Of a stretch of 18,666 bases of DNA, positions 1-6,979 are shown one piece after another (within the stretch, counting starts at the first letter, position 1; each line of letters starts with the position of its first letter). The position numbers and the translations under genes are program-made. The notes below the pieces were generated by a model. It saw only the letters and a program-made list of their open reading frames with translations. It made no database searches and was not told where the DNA came from. The DNA is from Rhodospirillales bacterium (lineage in GTDB: Bacteria > Pseudomonadota > Alphaproteobacteria > Reyranellales > Reyranellaceae). The stretch spans positions 1-18,666 of the forward strand of contig JABMNB010000565.1 in assembly GCA_013205335.1 (NCBI GenBank), written 5' to 3'.

Positions 1-137
1 GGCACCTCGCGCGCACCGCTCAGGTCCGCGCGGAAGTCGGTCTTCGGCAGGTTGGGTTCGCCCATGTTGAAAGAGCAGCCCGACGCGACCAGCAGGAAGG
101 CGAGAGACAGGACGAGGCGGCGGGCGGAACGGTGCAT
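1..137 (-). CDS. Lipoprotein, start of a CHRD-domain-like protein (cut by left edge)
   Basis: Only the first 45 codons are in the window; the gene runs off the left edge. The ATG at 137-135 opens a lipoprotein signal peptide: basic MHRSARR, then a hydrophobic stretch, then the lipobox LVASGC, with the acylated Cys at residue 21. The protein is therefore expected to be lipid-anchored in the cell envelope. The mature part reaches TDFRADLSGAREVP, which resembles the opening strand of CHRD domains (typically F-x-A-x-L-S-G-A-x-E-V-P-P). CHRD is a beta-rich domain first described in chordin and common in secreted bacterial proteins; its bacterial role is poorly known. The gene lies 47 bp downstream of the flavin monooxygenase stop on the same strand, so the two could be co-transcribed. 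The lipoprotein call is firm; the CHRD call rests on about 12 residues. Confidence 0.7.
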   Translation of the reverse strand, partial: MHRSARRLVLSLAFLLVASGCSFNMGEPNLPKTDFRADLSGAREV

Positions 138-184
138 GCGTCCCCAGTCTACGTTGCGAGTCGGCCCGGCGTCCCCGTCCGATC

Positions 185-1930
185 TCATGCCTTGTGATGC
201 ACCGGCGGCTGGCCATAGACCGGGGTGGGGAGGCCCTCCATGCGCGCCTTCAGCTGGAGCGACAGGAAGATCGAGTAGAGGCGGGATTGCATCAGGTTGC
301 CGCCGTGGAACCACAGGTTCTCCTGCGCCGTCGGCTTCCACATATTGCGCAGTTCGCCCTCCCAGGGGCCGGGATCCTTGGCGGTGCCGGAACCCAGGCC
401 CCAGCACTTGCCCACTTTGTCGGCGACCTCGGGCGAGATCAGTTCGGCCGCCCACTGGTTCATCGAGCCGTAGCCCGTGGCATAGACGACGAGATCGGCC
501 TCGAGCTCGGTTCCGTCGTTCAGGACCACGGAATTCCCGGTCAGGCGCTCGACCTCGACGCCCGACTTGAGCTTGACGCGGCCGTCGGCGACCAGCTCCG
601 ACGCGCCGACCTCGATGTAGTAGCCCGAACCACGGCGCAGATACATCGGCCCGATGCCGGTCCCGTCCTCGCCGAAGGTGAGCTTGAAGCCGGCCTTTTC
701 GAGACGCGCATAGAAATCCGCATCGTCGCGCCGGATCTGCTCGACCACGGGCTTCATGACCTTGGGCAGGGCGCCATAGGGCATTGATGCCGTGGTCAGG
801 TCGGCGATCTCGGTGGTGATGCCCGAGGCCACTGCCTCCTCCGAATAGAGCGGACGATTGCGCGCCAGCGTCTCGGCGCGCACGACCAGCGTGGGCGAGC
901 GCTGCAGGAGGGTGACGTCGGCGCCGTGCTCCCACAGGTCGGCGGCGATATCGTGCGCGGAATTGTTCGAGCCCACGACGACGCATTTCTTGCCGCCCCA
1001 ACCCTCACCGCCGCCATGGCGGCTGGAGTGATGCTGCACGCCCCTGAAGTGCTCGGCGCCGGGAAAGTTCGGGATCTCCGGGAAGCCCGACATGCCGGTC
1101 GCGATCACCAGCTGCCTGGGCGTCAGCGTCACCGGCTTGCCGTCGCGCTCGACGACGACGGTCCACTCGCCTTTCGCCTCATCGAACGACGCGCTCTTGC
1201 AGATCGTCGACGGCCAGTAATCGAGTTCCATGATCTTCGTGTAGGATTCCAGCCAGTCGCCCATCTTGTCCTTGGGCGTGTAGACCGGCCAGTGATCGGG
1301 GAACGGCAGGTACGGAAGATGATCGTACCAGACCGGATCGTGCAGGCAGAGCGACTTGTACCGGTTGCGCCAGGCGTCGCCCGGGCGGGGGTTGCGGTCC
1401 ACGATCAGCGCCGGAATGCCGAGCCGCTTGAGGCGCGCGCCGAGGCCGATGCCGCCCTGCCCGCCACCGATCACCAGCACATAGGGCTGCCGCTCGTGGC
1501 CCAGCTCGTTGGCATCGGCGCGACGACGATCGGTCCACGTCACGCGGTTCCGGATCGCGCCATGTTGCGTGCCGGCTTCGCGCGACGGACCTTTCTTCTC
1601 CTCGAACCCCTTGAGCTCCATCAGTGCGGTAAAGAAAGTCCACGCCTTGCCGTCCTTCAGGCGGAAATGGCCCCTGCCGCGGCCCTGTGCAGTCTCGAAA
1701 GTGAACCAGCCGGGCCGCCCCTGCAGCGCGAACGAGTCCGGCCGCACATCGGCAAGGCAAGCCTTGAGCATGTCAGCAATCGCAGAGCGGCTCTCGAGCG
1801 TCGCGATGTTCCACGTGAACGCGACGAGATCGCGCCAGTAGCATTCGTCGGCAAACAGCGCTGTTGCAGCATCGGTATCGCCACGCTTCAGCGCGGACGC
1901 AAAGTCGGCAAGCCACTTGGTCTCGTTCAT
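185..1930 (-). CDS. Flavin-containing monooxygenase with N-terminal SnoaL-like domain
   Basis: About 581 residues from ATG 1930. Residues 1-110 look like a SnoaL/NTF2-like domain (ALKRGDTDAATALF, then FxWNIATLES). The rest is a two-dinucleotide-domain flavoprotein. FAD is bound at VLVIGGGQGG (151-160). The ATG-type linker is VIATGMSGFPEIP (275-287). FRGVQHHSSRH (about 295-304) sits where FMO and Baeyer-Villiger enzymes carry their F-x-G-x3-H signature. The NADPH site is VVVGSNNSAHD, and VVYATGYG closes the FAD domain. The family oxygenates small organic substrates using NADPH and O2; the substrate cannot be read from sequence. The first two domains form a fusion seen in other proteobacterial FMOs. 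An in-frame ATG at 1936 and a GTG at 1966 are alternative starts; 1930 was chosen because GGGA lies 5 nt upstream and the SnoaL fold begins at once. It diverges from the amidohydrolase, which may act in the same pathway. Confidence 0.9.
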   Translation of the reverse strand: MNETKWLADFASALKRGDTDAATALFADECYWRDLVAFTWNIATLESRSAIADMLKACLADVRPDSFALQGRPGWFTFETAQGRGRGHFRLKDGKAWTFFTALMELKGFEEKKGPSREAGTQHGAIRNRVTWTDRRRADANELGHERQPYVLVIGGGQGGIGLGARLKRLGIPALIVDRNPRPGDAWRNRYKSLCLHDPVWYDHLPYLPFPDHWPVYTPKDKMGDWLESYTKIMELDYWPSTICKSASFDEAKGEWTVVVERDGKPVTLTPRQLVIATGMSGFPEIPNFPGAEHFRGVQHHSSRHGGGEGWGGKKCVVVGSNNSAHDIAADLWEHGADVTLLQRSPTLVVRAETLARNRPLYSEEAVASGITTEIADLTTASMPYGALPKVMKPVVEQIRRDDADFYARLEKAGFKLTFGEDGTGIGPMYLRRGSGYYIEVGASELVADGRVKLKSGVEVERLTGNSVVLNDGTELEADLVVYATGYGSMNQWAAELISPEVADKVGKCWGLGSGTAKDPGPWEGELRNMWKPTAQENLWFHGGNLMQSRLYSIFLSLQLKARMEGLPTPVYGQPPVHHKA

Positions 1931-2016
1931 TGTCATCCCATTGCGACAGACGTGCAGGCGGCGCACTCTAGAAGATGGATGAGTCCAGAGGAATGGGGCG
2001 TCAGGAGGATCGCGCG
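1931..2016. promoter_or_regulatory. Divergent intergenic region, monooxygenase/amidohydrolase
   Basis: These 86 bp separate two genes that point away from each other, so both promoters should lie here or overlap the starts. On the plus strand a strong Shine-Dalgarno AGGAGG at 2003-2008 stands 8 nt before ATG 2017. This favours that start over the upstream in-frame ATG at 1975. I see no convincing -35/-10 pair and no clear operator palindrome. Confidence 0.45.
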
Positions 2017-3156
2017 ATGAAGTACGACGTCATTTCAGCGGATGGACATATCGACCTGATCTGGCTGCCACCCGATCTCTTCACCAGCAACGCGCCCGCT
2101 TCGATGAAGGAGCGCATGCCCCATGTCGTCGATGGTCCCAAGGGACCGGAATGGACGAGCCTCAAGGGCGCGAAGTTCGGACTCGTGAATGGCATGGGCT
2201 CGGCGGGACGCGAATACGTGCCGGGCGTCATCCATCGATCCGACCGCATGGCCTCGACCGGATTGTACGACGACGGCAAGAAGGGCATCCGCCGCCTGAC
2301 CGAGGTCGATCATCGCCTCAAGGACCAGGACCGCGACGGCGTACAGGCCGAGGTGCTCTACGGCGTGCTGGGATCGAGCGGCCGGCTGAACGACCCGGAA
2401 GCCGCGATCGTGATGCTGCGCATCTACAACGACTGGCTCCACGATTTCTGCAAGCAGGCGCCCGACCGGCTGGTCGGCCTGGCCAACATCCCGAATTACG
2501 ACATGGAAGAGTCGGTTGCCGAGGCGATGCGCTGCGCCAAGCGCGGCGTGAAGGGCCTCGACATCGCCAACCGCCCCGACATGACGCCGCTCTGGGATCC
2601 GTTCTGGGAGCCGCTGTGGAAGTTCGGCCACGAGACCGGCATCCCGCTGCACTTCCACACGATCGGCGGCCGCTCGCCCGACGTCACGAAGTTCACGCCC
2701 GAAGTGCAGCGCCGGATCTTCGCCACACATATCACAGGCTTCCAGATGCACATGAGCACCATGCTGATGTCGCTGATCTATTCCGGCGCTCCGGCGCGCT
2801 ACCCCAATCTCAAGATCGTGATCGGAGAGGCCGGGCTCGGCTGGATCCCCTATGTGCTGCAGCACATGGACCTCGAATGGGAGGATCAGTTCCAGGACCT
2901 CGACCTCAAGATGAAGCCATCGGAGTATTGGCACCGTCAGTTCTACGCCACTTACCAGACGGACCCGGTCGGCATCGAGCTTCTCCGCCATCTCGGCGAG
3001 GACAACGTCATGTGGGGCTCGGACTACCCGCACCCCGACGGCATCTGGCCGGACAGCCAGGAGTTCCTGAGCAAGGAACTGACCCAGGTCTCTGCCGAGA
3101 CCAAGCGCAAGATCACGCGCGACAACGCGATGAAGCTCTACGGGCTGGCGAACTGA
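2017..3156 (+). CDS. Metal-dependent amidohydrolase (amidohydrolase 2 / ACMSD-like)
   Basis: 379 residues from ATG 2017. It is a TIM-barrel amidohydrolase of the group that includes ACMSD, gamma-resorcylate and related decarboxylases, and assorted hydrolases. Visible metal-site motifs are SADGHID (D9, H11), LHFH (H212, H214) in the middle of the barrel, IGEAGLGWIP (E271), and WGSDYPHPDG (D336, H339) at the end. The first motif reads D-x-H-x-D where D-x-H-x-H is more usual. The likely reaction is decarboxylation or hydrolysis of a small, often aromatic, carboxylate in the cytoplasm; the substrate is unknown. Only one base separates its stop from the next gene's ATG, so it very probably heads an operon with the DMT transporter and the aminotransferase. 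Family assignment is sure; the reaction is open. Confidence 0.92.
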   Translation: MKYDVISADGHIDLIWLPPDLFTSNAPASMKERMPHVVDGPKGPEWTSLKGAKFGLVNGMGSAGREYVPGVIHRSDRMASTGLYDDGKKGIRRLTEVDHRLKDQDRDGVQAEVLYGVLGSSGRLNDPEAAIVMLRIYNDWLHDFCKQAPDRLVGLANIPNYDMEESVAEAMRCAKRGVKGLDIANRPDMTPLWDPFWEPLWKFGHETGIPLHFHTIGGRSPDVTKFTPEVQRRIFATHITGFQMHMSTMLMSLIYSGAPARYPNLKIVIGEAGLGWIPYVLQHMDLEWEDQFQDLDLKMKPSEYWHRQFYATYQTDPVGIELLRHLGEDNVMWGSDYPHPDGIWPDSQEFLSKELTQVSAETKRKITRDNAMKLYGLAN

Positions 3157-3157
3157 G

Positions 3158-4000
3158 ATGGTTCAGGAGGGCGCAGCGGCGCGTACCGCTCTCCTGACGG
3201 TGTTTGCGATGCTGGCCTTCGCAAGCAACTCGCTGCTCTGTCGCGTCGCCTTGCGCGACACGTCGATCGATGCCGCGACCTTCACATCGATCCGCCTCGC
3301 CTCCGGCGCGCTCGTGCTGGCGATCCTGTTGCGCTCGCGCGGGCAACGGCCGATGGCCGCGGGCAGCTGGCCGATGGCCGCCATGCTGTTCGCCTACGCG
3401 GCCTGCTTCTCCTTCGCCTATCGGGATCTCACCGCCGCGACCGGCGCGCTGCTGCTGTTCGGCGCCGTGCAACTCACCATGACGGCCTATGGGCTGTTCT
3501 CCGGTGAACGGCTCAAGGGCTTGCGCCTGGTCGGCGTGCTGATAGCGATCGCGGGCCTCGTCTGGCTGCTGCTGCCAGGCCTCTCGGCTCCCCCTCCCGT
3601 AGCGGCGGGACTCATGCTGGCGGCGGGTCTCGCCTGGGGCATCTATTCCCTGCTGGGCCGCAGCGCCGGCGACGCGACCGCGGCCACCGGCGGCAATTTC
3701 ATCCGAGCCGTGCCCTTTGCCGCCGTCATCAGTCTGGCGGCCGCAACGCAGGCCAGTTCAGATCCGATGGGCCTGTTCTATGCCTTGGTATCGGGCGCCG
3801 TGACCTCGGGCCTGGGCTACGTGCTGTGGTACGCAGCACTTCCGGCGCTTTCCGCCACGTCGGCCGCCACAATACAGCTTTGCGTGCCGGCCATTGCCGC
3901 GCTGGGGGGCGTGATGCTACTCGCCGAACCGATCACCGCCCGGCTGCTGCTCGCGTCGTTGGCGATCCTGGGCGGCATCGCCCTCACCATTCGAAAGTAA
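3158..4000 (+). CDS. EamA/DMT-superfamily transporter
   Basis: 280 residues, almost all hydrophobic, giving about ten predicted membrane helices in two halves of five. This is the usual size and duplicated EamA layout of drug/metabolite transporters. The first helix contains FAMLAFASNSLLCRVAL, a typical EamA opening with a small polar break. The second half starts near AAGLAWGIYSLLGR, the repeat of the same pattern, and the C-terminus ends with a short basic tail (IRK). Such proteins sit in the inner membrane and usually export amino acids or metabolites, less often import them. The ATG at 3158 follows the amidohydrolase stop by one base, implying co-transcription and probably translational coupling. 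The aminotransferase follows 24 bp later. The substrate may be an amino or keto acid linked to those neighbours, but that is inference from context only. Confidence 0.9.
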   Translation: MVQEGAAARTALLTVFAMLAFASNSLLCRVALRDTSIDAATFTSIRLASGALVLAILLRSRGQRPMAAGSWPMAAMLFAYAACFSFAYRDLTAATGALLLFGAVQLTMTAYGLFSGERLKGLRLVGVLIAIAGLVWLLLPGLSAPPPVAAGLMLAAGLAWGIYSLLGRSAGDATAATGGNFIRAVPFAAVISLAAATQASSDPMGLFYALVSGAVTSGLGYVLWYAALPALSATSAATIQLCVPAIAALGGVMLLAEPITARLLLASLAILGGIALTIRK

Positions 4001-4024
4001 AGAGAGCAAGGGCCCGAGGAAATC

Positions 4025-5227
4025 ATGTTCGAAGTCGCCGAGCGTCTCAGGAATGTGAAAGTGTCGGCCTCGGCCGCAATGACGCGCAAGGTGCGCGATT
4101 TGCGCGCCCAGGGCGTGAAGATCGTGGGCCTGTCGTCCGGCGAACCCGATTTCCCCACGCCCGCGCACGCCATCGAGGCCGCGCACAAGGCGGCGCTGGC
4201 CGGCGACACCAAGTATCCGCCGCAGGACGGCGTGAAGCCGCTCAAGGAAGCGATTCGCGCCAAGTTCAAGCGCGACAACAATCTCGACTATGCGCTGGAC
4301 GAGATCATGGTCTCCAACGGCAGCAAGCAGATCATGTACGACGCGCTGATGGCCAGTGTGAACCCGGGTGACGAGGTCATCATCCCCGCTCCCGGCTGGA
4401 TCTCCTATGCCGACCAGGCGGTGATCGCCGGGGCGAGGCCGGTGCCGGTGTCGTGTCCGGAGAACAACCATTTCAAGCTGCGCGCCGCCGATCTCGAGGC
4501 CGCCATCACGGCCAAGACCAAATGGGTCGTGATGAACTTCCCCAACAACCCGACGGGCGCAGTCTGCTCGCCGGCCGAAATGCGCCAGATTTGCGACGTG
4601 CTGATGAAGCACAGCCACGTGCTCGTGATGGCCGACGACGTCTACGAGCACCTGACCTACGGCGACGCTAAATTCTGCACCGTGGCCGAGATCGAGCCGG
4701 CGCTGAAGGACCGCACGCTCACCGTCAACGGCGCGTCCAAGGCCTATGCGATGACCGGCTGGCGGGTCGGATTCGCCGGCGGACCGCGCGCGATGATCGC
4801 GGCCATGACCAACATGCAGGGCCAGATCGGTTCGGGCATCTCGACGATCAGCCAGGCCGCCGCCACGGCCGCGTTGAACGGGCCGCAAGAGCTGCTGAAG
4901 GAGCGCGCCGCCGACTACCAGAAGCGGCGTGACGAGGTCGTCGGCATGCTGCGGGCTGCGAAGGGCATCACCTGCCACATGCCCGAGGGTGCGTTCTACG
5001 TGTTCCCCAACATTGCAGGCTGCATCGGCAAGACCACGAAGGGCGGCGCCAGGCTCGCCAGCGACACAGACTTCGTCACCGCGCTGCTTGAGGAAAAGCA
5101 CGTCGCCACCGTGCAGGGCGCGGCCTACGGCATGAGTCCCTACTTCCGCATCTCCTATGCCACCGACATGGCCAGCCTCCGCGAAGGCTGCACCCGCATC
5201 CAGGAGTTCTGCGCCGAGCTGCGCTGA
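4025..5227 (+). CDS. Pyridoxal-phosphate aminotransferase, class I (aspartate aminotransferase-like)
   Basis: 400 residues, the usual length for the AatA/AspC-type Igamma aminotransferases of alphaproteobacteria. The N-terminus has VGLSSGEPDFPTP. Then come the substrate/cofactor motifs FPNNPTGAV (Asn contacting PLP), MADDVYEHL (Asp pairing with the pyridine nitrogen) and NGASKAYAMTGWRVGF, with the Schiff-base lysine at K239. FRISYAT near the end supplies the Arg that holds the substrate alpha-carboxylate. It moves amino groups between an amino acid and 2-oxoglutarate or oxaloacetate in the cytoplasm. ADDVYE replaces the more common SDEIYE, so it may be a paralogue with altered specificity rather than the housekeeping enzyme. 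GAGGAAATC before the ATG supports this start. It is the last gene of the amidohydrolase-transporter operon. Confidence 0.92.
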   Translation: MFEVAERLRNVKVSASAAMTRKVRDLRAQGVKIVGLSSGEPDFPTPAHAIEAAHKAALAGDTKYPPQDGVKPLKEAIRAKFKRDNNLDYALDEIMVSNGSKQIMYDALMASVNPGDEVIIPAPGWISYADQAVIAGARPVPVSCPENNHFKLRAADLEAAITAKTKWVVMNFPNNPTGAVCSPAEMRQICDVLMKHSHVLVMADDVYEHLTYGDAKFCTVAEIEPALKDRTLTVNGASKAYAMTGWRVGFAGGPRAMIAAMTNMQGQIGSGISTISQAAATAALNGPQELLKERAADYQKRRDEVVGMLRAAKGITCHMPEGAFYVFPNIAGCIGKTTKGGARLASDTDFVTALLEEKHVATVQGAAYGMSPYFRISYATDMASLREGCTRIQEFCAELR

Positions 5228-5241
5228 ACGAAAGACCCATT

Positions 5242-5264
5242 CATTGGAGCGGACCACTCCAGTG
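5242..5264. terminator. Possible bidirectional hairpin between convergent genes
   Basis: CATTGGAG (5242-5249) can pair with CTCCAGTG (5257-5264), an 8-bp stem with one G-U pair and a 7-nt loop. It lies in the 48-bp gap between the aminotransferase end (plus) and the lipoprotein end (minus), where a terminator is expected. There is no T-run on either side, so it is weak as an intrinsic terminator. Confidence 0.35.
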
Positions 5265-5275
5265 GAAGCCGCAAA

Positions 5276-5728
5276 CTAAAGTGCGTTGATTTCGCGGACC
5301 TTGGCGGTGAGGCCAAGCTTGCGGTTGCAGAGCGGCCAGTGCCAGGTCTCGCCGTGCTCGAACATGACCCACGAGGTGAGCGATGCCGCCTTCTCGTAAT
5401 CCTGAGCCGCCTCGATCGCTTCCTGGACCGTCAGTACCGTGCCGTCACGACGCTGCTGGAAGGTGATGTAGGTGCGGGGGGTATATTGGAAGCGGCCGTG
5501 ATAGGCGCCGCGACTGCCGACGATGCGGTTCGAATGCGGGCCCCAGCTTCCGCTCTCGCAGACCGCGAGTTGCTGCAGCACACGCTCCTTACGCGAAGCG
5601 ATCTCGACTTCGCGCGCATCGGGACCCGGCGCGACGGCGGCCGTTTCAATGGGCTTCTTGGCGCATCCCGCGCCGGCGAAGAATGCGGCGAGCAGGACCG
5701 ACAGAGTGGCGGCGCGAATGAGGGTCAC
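5276..5728 (-). CDS. Small lipoprotein with lysozyme/Rpf-like domain
   Basis: 150 residues from a GTG start at 5728. The N-terminus is a lipoprotein signal: hydrophobic run then AGAGC, with Cys22 the predicted acylation site. After a linker rich in Ala and Pro comes AVCESGSWGPHSNRI, then GAYHGRFQYTPRTYITF. This spacing of Cys-Glu-Ser-Gly followed by G-x-Y-x-G-x-x-Q-F resembles resuscitation-promoting factors and related lysozyme-fold transglycosylases, in which that Glu is the catalytic acid. The C-terminal WHWPLCNRKLG could put a second Cys in a disulfide. A peptidoglycan-acting enzyme or binding protein anchored to the outer membrane is plausible, but the similarity is a pattern, not a full-domain match. 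No strong Shine-Dalgarno is seen. It lies 244 bp past the allantoinase on the same strand and probably has its own promoter. Confidence 0.72.
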   Translation of the reverse strand: MTLIRAATLSVLLAAFFAGAGCAKKPIETAAVAPGPDAREVEIASRKERVLQQLAVCESGSWGPHSNRIVGSRGAYHGRFQYTPRTYITFQQRRDGTVLTVQEAIEAAQDYEKAASLTSWVMFEHGETWHWPLCNRKLGLTAKVREINAL

Positions 5729-5890
5729 AACCCGCTATTGTTCACATGAATTGACCGGCAGGGTAAACCCCGGCCGGGCGGCTTCCGACGGGGGATGTTG
5801 CGTTGCCACGAGCATGAACGTGTCATGAATCGGCTTCTGTGGAATGCCGTCAACGCTTGGCTTTTGCGCTCTTGCCGCACCCTCCGGGAG

Positions 5891-5904
5891 GGCGCGCGCG
5901 CGCC
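5891..5904. repeat. GC-only palindrome with alternating CG tract, next to a short hairpin
   Basis: The 14 bases 5891-5904 are self-complementary and alternate G and C over 5892-5903. Directly beside them CCCTCC (5880-5885) can pair with GGAGGG (5887-5892). They lie in the 244-bp gap 5729-5972 between two minus-strand genes, downstream of the allantoinase. A GC-rich structure could stop transcription or form left-handed DNA, but no T-run follows on the minus strand. I see no gene or RNA in the rest of this gap. Confidence 0.4.
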
Positions 5905-5972
5905 GGCCGCGTGGCTGGGCCGCAACGGCATTCGTGTACCAATTGTAACGCGTCGCGAGTCTTCGGGCTCCC

Positions 5973-6887
5973 TCAGCCTTTCGCGGCGGGATGAACCCCG
6001 ATCCAGTGTCGTGCGATTTCCTCGCGCGTCGCCACCCAGACCTTAGGCTTGGACGCGACATAATCGAGGAACCGCGCCAGGGTGGCGGCGCGGCTGGGGC
6101 GTCCGGCGAGACGACAATGCAGGCCGACCGACATCATCTTGGGCGTGCGCGCGCCCTCGGCGTAGAGGATGTCGAAACTGTCCTTCATCGCCTGCAGCCA
6201 GCCATCGCCCGAGGTGAAGCCCGGCGCTACCCCGAACTTCATGTCGTTCACTTCCAGGGTATAGGGAATGATCAGGTGGGGCTCGGAACCGACCTTCACC
6301 CAATAGGGCAGGTCGTCGGAATAGGAGTCGCTCGAATACAGGAAGCCACCATGCTTGATGACGGCCTCGAGCGTGTGCATGCCGAAGCGGCCTGTGTACC
6401 AGCCGACCGGCGCACGGCCCGCCGTCTGCTCGATCACCTTCACGGTCTTCTTCATGTGGTCGAGTTCCTGCTCGAGCGTGAAGTCCTTGTAGTTGATCCA
6501 GCGCCAGCCATGGCTCGCTACCTCGTGACCGGCCTCGGCCATCGCCTTGCCGGCGTCGGGATTGAGTTCCAGCGCACGACCGACTGCCCACGACGTGAAG
6601 CGCATGTTCCTTTCCTGGAACAGCCGAAGGATGCGCCAGAAGCCGGCGCGGCTGCCGTACTCGTACATCGACTCGGTCGAGAGATCGCGACCACCCACGA
6701 TCGGCGTGCCGCCCGGCGTCTCGGTCAGGAAGACTTCGGAGGCGGGATCACCGTTCAGGACCGTATTCTCTCCGCCCTCCTCGTAGTTCAGAACGAAGCT
6801 CACCGCGATACGGGCGTCGCCGGGCCACTGGGCATCGGGGGGATTGGGGCCGTAGCCGATCAGGTTGCGGTCGAGATGATTGTGCAT
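5973..6887 (-). CDS. puuE: Allantoinase, PuuE type (polysaccharide deacetylase fold)
   Basis: 304 residues, close to the usual PuuE length. The protein has the NodB/polysaccharide deacetylase fold but belongs to the branch described as metal-independent allantoinase, which opens the hydantoin ring of allantoin to give allantoate. Recognisable stretches are NLIGYGPNPPDAQWP at the start, NYEEGGENTVLNGD (34-47), STESMYEYGSRAGFWRI (70-86), AGHEVASHGWRW (119-130), YTGRFGMHTLEAV (164-176), YSDDLPYW, and SVGLHCRLAGRPSRA (253-267). ATG 6887 has GGGGA just upstream. The gene diverges from an allantoate amidohydrolase-like enzyme 92 bp away, consistent with consecutive ureide steps. No urate oxidase, HIU hydrolase or OHCU decarboxylase is in the window. 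Those would have to lie elsewhere if the purine route is complete. Confidence 0.92.
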   Translation of the reverse strand: MHNHLDRNLIGYGPNPPDAQWPGDARIAVSFVLNYEEGGENTVLNGDPASEVFLTETPGGTPIVGGRDLSTESMYEYGSRAGFWRILRLFQERNMRFTSWAVGRALELNPDAGKAMAEAGHEVASHGWRWINYKDFTLEQELDHMKKTVKVIEQTAGRAPVGWYTGRFGMHTLEAVIKHGGFLYSSDSYSDDLPYWVKVGSEPHLIIPYTLEVNDMKFGVAPGFTSGDGWLQAMKDSFDILYAEGARTPKMMSVGLHCRLAGRPSRAATLARFLDYVASKPKVWVATREEIARHWIGVHPAAKG

Positions 6888-6924
6888 GGGGTCCCCGGTA
6901 CGCCTGCGCCCGATGCGCTGGCGA

Positions 6925-6953
6925 TTGATGCCCGACTATGGCGCGGCTATAGC
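6925..6953 (+). promoter_or_regulatory. Candidate sigma-70-like promoter for the M20 ureide hydrolase
   Basis: TTGATG (6925-6930) and TATAGC (6948-6953) are separated by exactly 17 bp. They end 26 bp before the ATG at 6980, which has GAGAGCAGG as ribosome binding site. The pair lies inside the 92-bp divergent gap shared with puuE. Each box matches the consensus at four of six positions. In DNA this GC-rich such a pair is uncommon but not decisive. Confidence 0.45.
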
Positions 6954-6979
6954 TCGCGCGACAAGCTTGGGAGAGCAGG

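Noticed and set aside
3917..5257. Minus-strand open frame of about 446 codons over the aminotransferase
   Set aside because: No motif, and antisense to a complete PLP enzyme with all catalytic residues.
5729..5972. Possible tRNA or small RNA gene in the GC-rich gap
   Set aside because: No cloverleaf, no T-loop consensus, and no promoter/terminator pair around it.
5735..6061. Small frames in the gap after the allantoinase
   Set aside because: They overlap the allantoinase end out of frame, lack ribosome binding sites and show no protein-like pattern.
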